The notes under the pieces are model-generated. The model had not been told where the DNA came from and made no database searches. It worked only from the letters and a program-made list of their open reading frames with translations. Shown piece after piece: positions 9,975 to 16,425 of a stretch of 64,000 bases of DNA. Each line of letters begins with the position of its first letter. The stretch's first letter is position 1. Origin of the DNA: a bacterium (GTDB lineage Bacteria; Myxococcota_A; Bradymonadia; UBA7976; UBA1532). Where the stretch lies: assembly GCA_030426085.1 (NCBI GenBank), contig JAUHYW010000017.1, positions 62,001 through 126,000 on the forward strand, written 5' to 3'. A program made the position numbers and the translations under genes.

Positions 9975-10545
9975 CGGGCACGAAGCGGACCTCGATCGGC
10001 AGGTCGCCCCCGGCGATGATCAGATCGGGCCCGTCGCGCCGGGCGCGGTAGGTCAGCGGCGGGCCGCCGTCGGGGGTGAGCACCAGCGCCCCGTCGGGCG
10101 CCGACCAGTCGCCCGTGCCCGGGGTGGGGTCGGCCTCGCTGCGCAGCATCGCGTAGCGCCCGTCGCCCCGCAGCCGCAGGATCAGCACCCCGCCGCTCGC
10201 CGCGTGGCGCCAGCCGCCGACCCAATCCAGCGGGCGCACCGGCGTCGGGGGCTCGGCGGGCGCGATCGAGGGCAGGGGGCGCAGCCGCAGCGGGCCGAAG
10301 GGCGCGCCCTCGAGCACGGCGACGCCGCCTTCGTGGCGCACGGTCAGCCGCAGCGACCGCCCGCCGGGCGCGCTCAGCACCAGCCCGTCGCCATCGACCC
10401 GCCAGCGCATCGCGGCGGCGCCGAACACCGCCCGGCCGTCCTCGGCGAGCGTGAGGTCGACCCGGCCGGCGTCCGACAGGCCGGCGTAGCGCCCGGGCGG
10501 CAGGGGCGTGGCGAGCAGCAGGGCGAGGGCGAGGGCGATGGGCAT
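9961..10545 (-). CDS. Small secreted protein of unknown function
   Basis: A 194-residue protein with a short signal-peptide-like N-terminus (MPIALALALLLATPLPPG) and a mature part made mostly of predicted beta-strands. It appears to contain two similar beta units (GRYAGLSDAGRVDLTLAEDG and GGWRHAASGGVLILRLRGDG), each resembling a strand-turn pattern seen in small beta-barrel lipid- or ligand-binding proteins. The duplicated layout is seen by eye only. Its 3' end overlaps the methyltransferase start by 14 bp. No clear Shine-Dalgarno site precedes the ATG. I do not recognise the family. Confidence 0.65.
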   Translation of the reverse strand: MPIALALALLLATPLPPGRYAGLSDAGRVDLTLAEDGRAVFGAAAMRWRVDGDGLVLSAPGGRSLRLTVRHEGGVAVLEGAPFGPLRLRPLPSIAPAEPPTPVRPLDWVGGWRHAASGGVLILRLRGDGRYAMLRSEADPTPGTGDWSAPDGALVLTPDGGPPLTYRARRDGPDLIIAGGDLPIEVRFVPDAPR

Positions 10546-10604
10546 GTCGGGTGGGCGTCGAGGGCATCGTCGACGCCATGGGACTGCTGTATCATGGCGC
10601 CGCT

Positions 10605-11003
10605 GTGCAACGAACCCCCTCCCGCTCGCTGGCCGGCCCCCTCGTCGCGCTCGCCCTGTGCGCCGGCCTCGGCTGCGAGGACCCCTACGCCGCCGGCCGG
10701 GCCCCGCTCATCGAGTCGGTGCGCCCCGAGCCGGCCCCGCCCGGGGCCGCGGTGACCCTGGTCGGGCGCGGATTCGGGCTGCGCGGCGACCGCGACCGGG
10801 TGTGGCTGGGCGGCGTCGAACTCGCCGTGGAATCGTGGACCGACACCGCGGTGTTGGTCCGGCTGCCCGCGCGCGCCCCCGGCCTGACGACCCTGGTGGT
10901 GCGGGCCGGCGCCCGGGTCAGCGCGCCCTATCCCTTCGAGATCGCCGCCCTCGAGGCGGTCGACGGGGGCCCGATGGATGATGTAGGAGATATCATACCT
11001 TGA
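10605..11003 (+). CDS. IPT/TIG-domain lipoprotein
   Basis: A 132-residue predicted lipoprotein. The GTG at 10605 was chosen because it gives a compact signal peptide (QRTPSRSLAGPLVALALCAG) with lipobox LGC; in-frame ATGs at 10551 and 10578 are alternatives. The mature part is one immunoglobulin-like IPT/TIG domain: PLIESVRPEPAPPGAAVTLVG, RVWLGGVELAV, VLVRLPARAPG, TTLVVR. Such domains usually mediate binding at the cell surface. It is the first plus-strand gene before tolQ, 59 bp upstream, and could share that operon. A link to Tol-Pal function is only positional. Confidence 0.75.
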   Translation: MQRTPSRSLAGPLVALALCAGLGCEDPYAAGRAPLIESVRPEPAPPGAAVTLVGRGFGLRGDRDRVWLGGVELAVESWTDTAVLVRLPARAPGLTTLVVRAGARVSAPYPFEIAALEAVDGGPMDDVGDIIP

Positions 11004-11028
11004 CGTACCTCCACGCCGGTGATATCGG
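11000..11028 (+). promoter_or_regulatory. Possible sigma-70-type promoter before tolQ
   Basis: TTGACG at 11000-11005 is a near-consensus -35 box. With 17-bp spacing the -10 position reads TATCGG, a poor match. It overlaps the stop codon of the TIG lipoprotein gene and would place a start about 30 bp before tolQ. Weak evidence; the operon may instead be transcribed from upstream of 10605. Confidence 0.2.
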
Positions 11029-11062
11029 CATCATCGAGGACCCCTGCGACAGGACCTGAGCC

Positions 11063-11785
11063 ATGGATAGCATCTTCGTCAATCTGGTCGCGGTCGCCGA
11101 GGCCGCGCCGGACATGAGCATCTCGGGCCTGCTCGCCCAGGCCTCCCCGGTGGTCAAGGGGGTGCTGGTGCTGCTGGTGCTGATGTCGCTGGTGAGCTGG
11201 TACATCATCGCCTACAAGTACCTCTACCTGCGGCGGGCGGCGGCCGAGTCGACCCGGTTCCTCGACATCTTCTGGAAGAACAAGCGCCTCGACGAGATCT
11301 ACCAGACGACCGAGGAGCTGAAGCACAGCCCGGTCAATCAGGTGTACCGCGCGGGCTACGTCGAGCTGACCAAGCTCAAGACCGGGGCCCGCGAGGGCGA
11401 CACCATGCACCGGCAGATGGGCGACATCGAGAACATCGAGCGGGCCCTGCGCCGGGCGCGCACCGCCGAGGCGGTGCACCTCGAGTCGATGACGGGCTTC
11501 CTGGCCACGACCGCCTCGGCGGCCCCGTTCGTGGGCCTGTTCGGCACGGTGTGGGGCATCATGGCGGCGTTCATCAACATCGCCAAGAAGGGCGACGCGA
11601 CGCTCATCACCGTCGCCCCGGGCATCGCCGAGGCGCTCATCGCGACCGCCATCGGCCTCGTCGCCGCCATCCCGGCGGTCGTATTCTACAACTTCTTCGT
11701 ACAGCGCATGCGGGTCATCGAAGCCGACATGGAGAACTTCGAGGCCGACTTCCTCAACATCGTCAAGCGCCACTTCTTCAAGTAG
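11063..11785 (+). CDS. tolQ: TolQ, proton-channel subunit of the Tol-Pal system
   Basis: A 240-residue MotA/TolQ/ExbB-family inner-membrane protein. The first membrane helix is about 30-50 (VVKGVLVLLVLMSLVSWYIIAY). A cytoplasmic domain follows, then the conserved pair of C-terminal helices with TASAAPFVGLFGTVWGIM and APGIAEALIATAIGLVAAIPAVVFYN, carrying the pore-lining Thr and Gly signature. TolQ and TolR convert the proton gradient into movement of TolA, which pulls on Pal for outer-membrane constriction at division. It heads a tolQ-tolR-tolA-tolB-pal cluster, all on the plus strand with small gaps or overlaps. Confidence 0.95.
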   Translation: MDSIFVNLVAVAEAAPDMSISGLLAQASPVVKGVLVLLVLMSLVSWYIIAYKYLYLRRAAAESTRFLDIFWKNKRLDEIYQTTEELKHSPVNQVYRAGYVELTKLKTGAREGDTMHRQMGDIENIERALRRARTAEAVHLESMTGFLATTASAAPFVGLFGTVWGIMAAFINIAKKGDATLITVAPGIAEALIATAIGLVAAIPAVVFYNFFVQRMRVIEADMENFEADFLNIVKRHFFK

Positions 11786-11809
11786 GCCGCGGGCAGGGAG
11801 GAGGTCGCC

Positions 11810-12322
11810 ATGGCGATGAGCACCGGAAAGGGGCGCGGCTCGCTCAGCGAGATCAACGTCACCCCGCTCGTCGACGTCATGCTCGTGCTGCTGGTGGTGT
11901 TCATGGTCACCACCCCGATGATCGTCGAAGACCTGAAGCAGCGGCAGGTGGACGTCGACCTGCCGACGACCAACAGCGAGCAGCCGGTCAAGCAGGCCGA
12001 CGTCAAGACCATCATCATCCTCAAGGGCGACTTCACCGTGGGGCTCGACACCGGGGCCGAGGGGCCCGACGGTGAGCCGGCCGTCTCGACGCTCGCCGAG
12101 TGCGCCGGGGCCGCGCAGAAGGGCGGCTTCGCCGAGTGCCTGGGCAAGATGGACCAGCAGCTCGCGGCCAACCCCAAGCTCAAGGAGGCCGGGCGTATCT
12201 TCCTCATGGCCGACCGGGGGTTGCCCTACGGCTTCGTGGTCGACGTGATGGCCCGCCTGCGCAACGCGGGGCTGGTCAACCTGGGCATGGTCACCAACCC
12301 GCCCGAGGGGCCTCCCGGATGA
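11810..12322 (+). CDS. tolR: TolR, ExbD/TolR-family stator
   Basis: A 170-residue protein with one N-terminal membrane helix containing the proton-accepting Asp (NVTPLVDVMLVLLVVFMVT) and a periplasmic domain. AGGAGG lies before the ATG. The C-terminal half keeps the TolR pattern (IFLMADRGLPYGFVVDVMARLRNAG). Between the two lies an insertion with two cysteines (LAECAGAAQKGGFAECLGKM) that could form a disulfide and is longer than in E. coli TolR. Its stop overlaps the tolA start by 4 bp (ATGA). Confidence 0.95.
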   Translation: MAMSTGKGRGSLSEINVTPLVDVMLVLLVVFMVTTPMIVEDLKQRQVDVDLPTTNSEQPVKQADVKTIIILKGDFTVGLDTGAEGPDGEPAVSTLAECAGAAQKGGFAECLGKMDQQLAANPKLKEAGRIFLMADRGLPYGFVVDVMARLRNAGLVNLGMVTNPPEGPPG

Positions 12323-13158
12323 GCGCCGCCCGCGATACCGGCCTCAAGACCGTCTCGACGGTGGTGGCCTGCTCGATCAACGGGCTGATCTTCACCGGCA
12401 TGGCGATGGCGGGGCTCATCGACGTCGAGCCGCCGCCGCCCGATCTGCCGGCGGTGGACGTCGAGCTGGTGCAGATGATCCCCAAGCTCGGCAGCAAGCC
12501 GCCCGAGCCCGAGGCCCTGCCCCGCATCGTGCAGCCGGCCCCGCCGCCGCCCCCGACCGACGACGAGATCTCGCTGAGCCGCGAGAAAGAGGAGCAGCTC
12601 GAGCGCGAGCGGCAGCAGAAGGAGCAGGAGCGCATCGAGGCCGAGCGGCGCAAGCAGGAAGAGGAAGAGCAGCGCCGCGAGGACGAGGCCCGCCGCCGCC
12701 GCGAGGAGGACCGCCGCCGGCGCAAGGCGATGCAGGAGGCCCTCGACCGGGCGGTCGACCCCCGGGCCGACGACGAGGACGCCCCCGGCTTCGAAGAGGG
12801 CAGCGCGGTCGGCAACTCGCTCGACCCCAACTCGCTGCGCAACAAGCAGCTCTACATCGCCCGGCTGATGGTGGCCCTCAAGAGCCAGTTCGAGGTGCCC
12901 AGCGTCATCCCCGACGACGTGCGCAAGCGGCTCAAGGCGACGGTCTCGTTCAAGATCAACGCCGGGGGCAAGGTCGTCGGCGAGCCCCGGCTGGTGCGCT
13001 CGAGCGGGAACAAGTTCTTCGACGACGCCGCGTTGAGCGCCGTGCGCAAGTTCGGCCCCGGCTCGGCGCTGCGCATCCCGCTGCCCACCGACCCCGAGCT
13101 GAAGAAGTCGGTGCTGCGCCAGGGTCTTCAGCCGGACATGTACGGCAAGGATCTCTGA
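12319..13158 (+). CDS. tolA: TolA-like energy-transducing protein
   Basis: A 279-residue TolA/TonB-type protein. An N-terminal membrane anchor (STVVACSINGLIFTGMAMAG) is followed by a Pro-rich stretch, a long Glu/Arg/Lys-rich coiled coil (about 85-150, for example REKEEQLERERQQKEQERIE) and a compact C-terminal TonB/TolA domain (LKATVSFKINAGGKVVGEPR, then SGNKFFDDAALSAVRKFG). It spans the periplasm, coupling TolQR to TolB/Pal. The coiled coil is much shorter than in E. coli TolA. The start is the ATG overlapping the tolR stop. Position inside the tol operon, rather than sequence alone, decides TolA over TonB. Confidence 0.92.
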   Translation: MSAARDTGLKTVSTVVACSINGLIFTGMAMAGLIDVEPPPPDLPAVDVELVQMIPKLGSKPPEPEALPRIVQPAPPPPPTDDEISLSREKEEQLERERQQKEQERIEAERRKQEEEEQRREDEARRRREEDRRRRKAMQEALDRAVDPRADDEDAPGFEEGSAVGNSLDPNSLRNKQLYIARLMVALKSQFEVPSVIPDDVRKRLKATVSFKINAGGKVVGEPRLVRSSGNKFFDDAALSAVRKFGPGSALRIPLPTDPELKKSVLRQGLQPDMYGKDL

Positions 13159-13198
13159 CCCGTTCGACAGACCGATCTCTGACTGGAGTCCGATTCTC

Positions 13199-14509
13199 AT
13201 GCGACGCTCTCTCATCCCGGCGCTGCTGCTCTTCATGGCGGCGCCGGCCTTCGCCCAGAGTGACGGCGAGGGCCTCAAGTTCGACGTCACCGCCGGCGAG
13301 CTGGTCCGGTTCAACCTCGCGGTGCCCGACGCGATCAACCTCGGCGGCCCGGCCGATACCCGGGGGGTGACCGAGGCGCTCTCGGGCACCGTCGCCCGCG
13401 ATCTGCGCATCGCGGGCTACTTCAACCTCATCGACAAGAAGGCGTTCCTGGCCGATCCGGCCAAGGAGGGCATGGAGCCCAACTACGTCGACTGGATCAA
13501 CATCGGCACCCAGGGGCTGGTGAAGGCCGGCTACCGCATCCAGGGCAACGAGGTCGTCGTCGACCTGCGGCTGTACAGCATCGACGGCCAGCGGCGCATC
13601 ACCCTGGCGGCGCCCTACGACAAGGCGGCCACCGTGCCGCTCGACCCGGGCAAGCTGCGCTACCACGCCCACGGGTTCGTCAACGAGGTCATCCGCTATT
13701 TCACCAAGAGCCCCGGCTTCTTCAACACCCGGCTGGTGGCGGTGCGCCACAGCGGGCGCTCGAAGGAGCTGATCATGGTCAGCCCCGACGGGCTCGACGA
13801 GACCGCGCTGACCAGCACCGGGGGCATCAACATGCTGCCCAGCCTGGGCGGCGGGCGGATCTACTTCACCAGCTTCCGCAACGGCGGGGCCCACCTCTTC
13901 GTGCTCTCGGGGGGCAAGGCCCGCCCGTTCGCCGCCTTCAAGGGGCTCAACACCGGCGCCGCGCTCAGCCCCGACGGGCGCTCGGTGGCGGTGACGCTCA
14001 GCAAGGACGGCAACCCCGAGATCTATCTGCTCGACCCCACCACCGGCGCCATCCAGAAGCGGCTGACCGAGAGCTGGGGCATCGACACCAGCCCCTCGTG
14101 GTCCCCCGATGGGCAGCGCATCGCCTTCGTGAGCGACCGCCACGGCTCGCCCCAGGTGTGGGTGATGAACGCCGACGGCAGCGGGCAGAAGCGGCTGACC
14201 TTCCAGGGGGACTACAACCAGACCCCCGACTGGAATCCCCGGGGGGATCGCATCGCCTTCACCGCCCGTGACGAGCGCAATGTCTTCGACATCTTCACGA
14301 TCGGCCTGGCCGACGGCACCATCACCCGGTTGACCCAGAACCAGGGCAACAACGAGGAGCCGACGTGGTCGCCCGACGGGCGCTATCTGGCCTTCACCAG
14401 CACCCGCACCGGCAGCTCGCAGCTCTGGATCATGACCGCCGACGGGCGGGTCCAGAACCGCGTCAGCACCGGCAAGGGCGGCTACATCACCCCGTTCTGG
14501 GGCCGCTGA
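13199..14509 (+). CDS. tolB: TolB, periplasmic beta-propeller of Tol-Pal
   Basis: A 436-residue secreted protein. The signal peptide is MRRSLIPALLLFMAAPAFAQ. The N-terminal domain fits TolB (about 25-170), including the segment ending RDLRIAGYFNLIDKKAF. A six-bladed WD40-like propeller follows, with repeats of the form SPSWSPDGQRIAFVSDRHG, PDWNPRGDRIAFTARD and EPTWSPDGRYLAFTSTR. TolB binds Pal and TolA at the outer-membrane inner face. It is 40 bp after tolA and 11 bp before pal. The length is the family norm. Confidence 0.96.
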   Translation: MRRSLIPALLLFMAAPAFAQSDGEGLKFDVTAGELVRFNLAVPDAINLGGPADTRGVTEALSGTVARDLRIAGYFNLIDKKAFLADPAKEGMEPNYVDWINIGTQGLVKAGYRIQGNEVVVDLRLYSIDGQRRITLAAPYDKAATVPLDPGKLRYHAHGFVNEVIRYFTKSPGFFNTRLVAVRHSGRSKELIMVSPDGLDETALTSTGGINMLPSLGGGRIYFTSFRNGGAHLFVLSGGKARPFAAFKGLNTGAALSPDGRSVAVTLSKDGNPEIYLLDPTTGAIQKRLTESWGIDTSPSWSPDGQRIAFVSDRHGSPQVWVMNADGSGQKRLTFQGDYNQTPDWNPRGDRIAFTARDERNVFDIFTIGLADGTITRLTQNQGNNEEPTWSPDGRYLAFTSTRTGSSQLWIMTADGRVQNRVSTGKGGYITPFWGR

Positions 14510-14520
14510 GAGGAGTTGAG

Positions 14521-15216
14521 ATGATGCTGCGACTGTGGATTCTCACCGTCTCCTGCCTGCTGGTGGCCTGCGGCTCCCGGCCGACCCAGGTGCTCTCGGA
14601 GGCCGAGGGCGCCCTGGCCGACGCCGAGCTGGCCCGCAAGTGCGCGCCCGACGAGTTCGCCGCCGCCGAGCGGATGTACGCCAAGGCCCAGAAGCTGGCC
14701 GACGACGAAGAGTACGACGAGGCCGAGACGGCGGCGGTGGCCGCCAAGAAGCTGGCCGTCAAGGCCCAGCAGAAGGCCCTGGCCCGCAAGGACGAGTGCC
14801 TCGCGCCCAAGGTCGACCCCGACAACGACGTCAGCGCCTTCGTGGACGGCTCGGGGGACAAGGGGCTGGGCGACGGCGACAGCGGGGGCATGAAGACGGT
14901 CTACTTCGACTACAACGCCCACGACCTCACCGATCAGGCCAAGGCGACGATGTCGGCCAACGCCGGGTGGATGCGGGCCAACGGCGACGCCAACGTGGTC
15001 GTCGAGGGCCACTGCGACGAGCGGGGCAGCACCGAGTACAACCTCGCCCTGGGCGAGAAGCGGGCCCGGGTGGTGCGCAAGTACCTGATCGGGCTCGGGG
15101 TCTCGGGCAGCCGGCTCAGCATCGTCAGCTACGGCGAGGAGCAGCCGCTGGCCAGCGGCGACGACGAGGGGTCCCACGCCCGCAACCGGCGGGCCGAGTT
15201 CCGGGTCAAGCGCTGA
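14521..15216 (+). CDS. pal: Pal, peptidoglycan-associated lipoprotein, with extra N-terminal helical domain
   Basis: A 231-residue outer-membrane lipoprotein. The signal peptide ends in lipobox VAC (MMLRLWILTVSCLLVAC), after GAGGAG. Residues about 25-90 form an Ala/Glu-rich helical segment with two Cys (ELARKCAPDEFAAAERMYAK through KDEC), resembling DUF4398-type helical repeats and absent from E. coli Pal. The C-terminal OmpA-like domain has VYFDYNAHDLT, VVVEGHCDERGSTEYN and the peptidoglycan-binding pattern LGEKRARVVRKYL. It is last in the tol operon; no cpoB (ybgF) follows, and the helical extension might replace part of that role, which is speculative. Confidence 0.95.
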   Translation: MMLRLWILTVSCLLVACGSRPTQVLSEAEGALADAELARKCAPDEFAAAERMYAKAQKLADDEEYDEAETAAVAAKKLAVKAQQKALARKDECLAPKVDPDNDVSAFVDGSGDKGLGDGDSGGMKTVYFDYNAHDLTDQAKATMSANAGWMRANGDANVVVEGHCDERGSTEYNLALGEKRARVVRKYLIGLGVSGSRLSIVSYGEEQPLASGDDEGSHARNRRAEFRVKR

Positions 15217-15217
15217 T

Positions 15218-15240
15218 CGCGGGGCCTCCGTTGGCCCGCG
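15218..15240. terminator. Hairpin between convergent pal and PEGA genes
   Basis: CGCGGGGCC and GGCCCGCG form an 8-bp stem with one bulged G around a 6-nt loop, starting 2 nt after the pal stop. There is no T tract on either strand, so it is a possible bidirectional or Rho-assisted terminator. Confidence 0.4.
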
Positions 15241-15246
15241 CCCCCC

Positions 15247-16425
15247 TCAGAATGTGAACGCGCCCACCAGCCCCGCGCCCGATCCGTCGGGGGCCACCGT
15301 CGGGGTGAGCACCGGCGCGCTGGGCGCCCGGGGCTCGTCGAGCAGCCACAGCACCGCGCCCAGGCCTGCCGCGACCCCCGCGCCGACCCCCACCGCGATC
15401 GCCCGGTCGGTCCAGGTGTCCCGATCGGTGACGTGCCCCTCGTAGGCCGCGGCCTCGTCGGGGTAGAGGCCGTCGCTCTCCCAGATCGCATAGGCCGCCT
15501 CGGCCTCGGCCTCCTCGTCCAGCGCGAAGCCGACCATCACCCCGCCGGTGACCGCCAGGGCGCCGGCCAGACCGAAGAGGCTCCACGCCGCCACCCGCTG
15601 GCCGGTCATCTCGAGCGGCGCGTCGAGGGTCACCTCGCGGGTCGACGCGACGGCCACGTCGGTGAAGAAGGCCTCCCGCCCCGAGGCGAGCACGACCACC
15701 CGGTGGGTGCCAGGGGCCAGATCGAGCGGGGCCATCGGCGCCGCGCCCAGCGAGCGGCCGTCGATGCGGATCTCGGCCCCCTCGTCGGTGCGCACCATCA
15801 GCCGGCCGGGCAGCGGCGCCAGCTCGACGGGCACCGCCACCGCGCTGCCCCCCACGACGACCGTCTCCCGCACCGCCGGCTGGTAGCCGGGGGCCTCGAC
15901 GATCACCCGCAGCGGGCCCGGCTCGACCTCGAACGTCGCCGGGGTGTCCATCGGGACCTGATCGCCGATGCGGGCCGTAGCCCCGTCCACGTCAGCCGAG
16001 ACGATCAGCCGGCCGATGGAGTCGTCCTGCTTGCGGGCCGCCGCCTGGAGCTGGGGGGTCAGCCCCTCGAGGTGGCGCATCGCGGTCCGCTCCTGCTCCA
16101 TCTCGGCGTCGTCCCGATCGATGTACTGGCGGTACAGCCCCACCGCCTTCTCCAGCCGCTCGGGCTGCCCGTCGAGGAAGTATTGCAGCCGCTGGGCCTG
16201 GGCCAGCGCGAAGACGATCGAGCCCCGGGGGGCCAGCTCGAGGGCGGCCTCGAACGCGTCGATGGCCACGATGTACTTGTGCTCCCGGTAGGCCTCGCTG
16301 CCGGCGATGAACAGCGCCCGGGCCTGCTCCAGCGCCTCGGCCGAGGGTCCGGCCGGGGCCGGCTTCGGCTGGCCCGCGGCGGGCGCGGCGACGATCGCGG
16401 CGAGCATCACTGCGAGGGCGCGCAT
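15247..16425 (-). CDS. TPR and PEGA-domain membrane protein
   Basis: A 392-residue protein. The ATG at 16425 gives a signal peptide (MRALAVMLAAIVAAPAAGQ) and overlaps the upstream stop by one base (TGATG). Residues about 30-130 are TPR-like (ALFIAGSEAYREHKYIVAID, then ALELAPRGSIVFALAQAQRL). Two PEGA repeats follow (about 150-205 RLIVSADVDGATARIGD; about 215-265 GRLMVRTDEGAEIRIDG), a surface beta fold common in Myxococcota. The C-terminus has two hydrophobic helices separated by an acidic loop, the same layout as at 7718-8452. It is probably co-transcribed with the FG-GAP lipoprotein upstream. Likely envelope-associated; exact role unknown. Confidence 0.8.
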   Translation of the reverse strand: MRALAVMLAAIVAAPAAGQPKPAPAGPSAEALEQARALFIAGSEAYREHKYIVAIDAFEAALELAPRGSIVFALAQAQRLQYFLDGQPERLEKAVGLYRQYIDRDDAEMEQERTAMRHLEGLTPQLQAAARKQDDSIGRLIVSADVDGATARIGDQVPMDTPATFEVEPGPLRVIVEAPGYQPAVRETVVVGGSAVAVPVELAPLPGRLMVRTDEGAEIRIDGRSLGAAPMAPLDLAPGTHRVVVLASGREAFFTDVAVASTREVTLDAPLEMTGQRVAAWSLFGLAGALAVTGGVMVGFALDEEAEAEAAYAIWESDGLYPDEAAAYEGHVTDRDTWTDRAIAVGVGAGVAAGLGAVLWLLDEPRAPSAPVLTPTVAPDGSGAGLVGAFTF

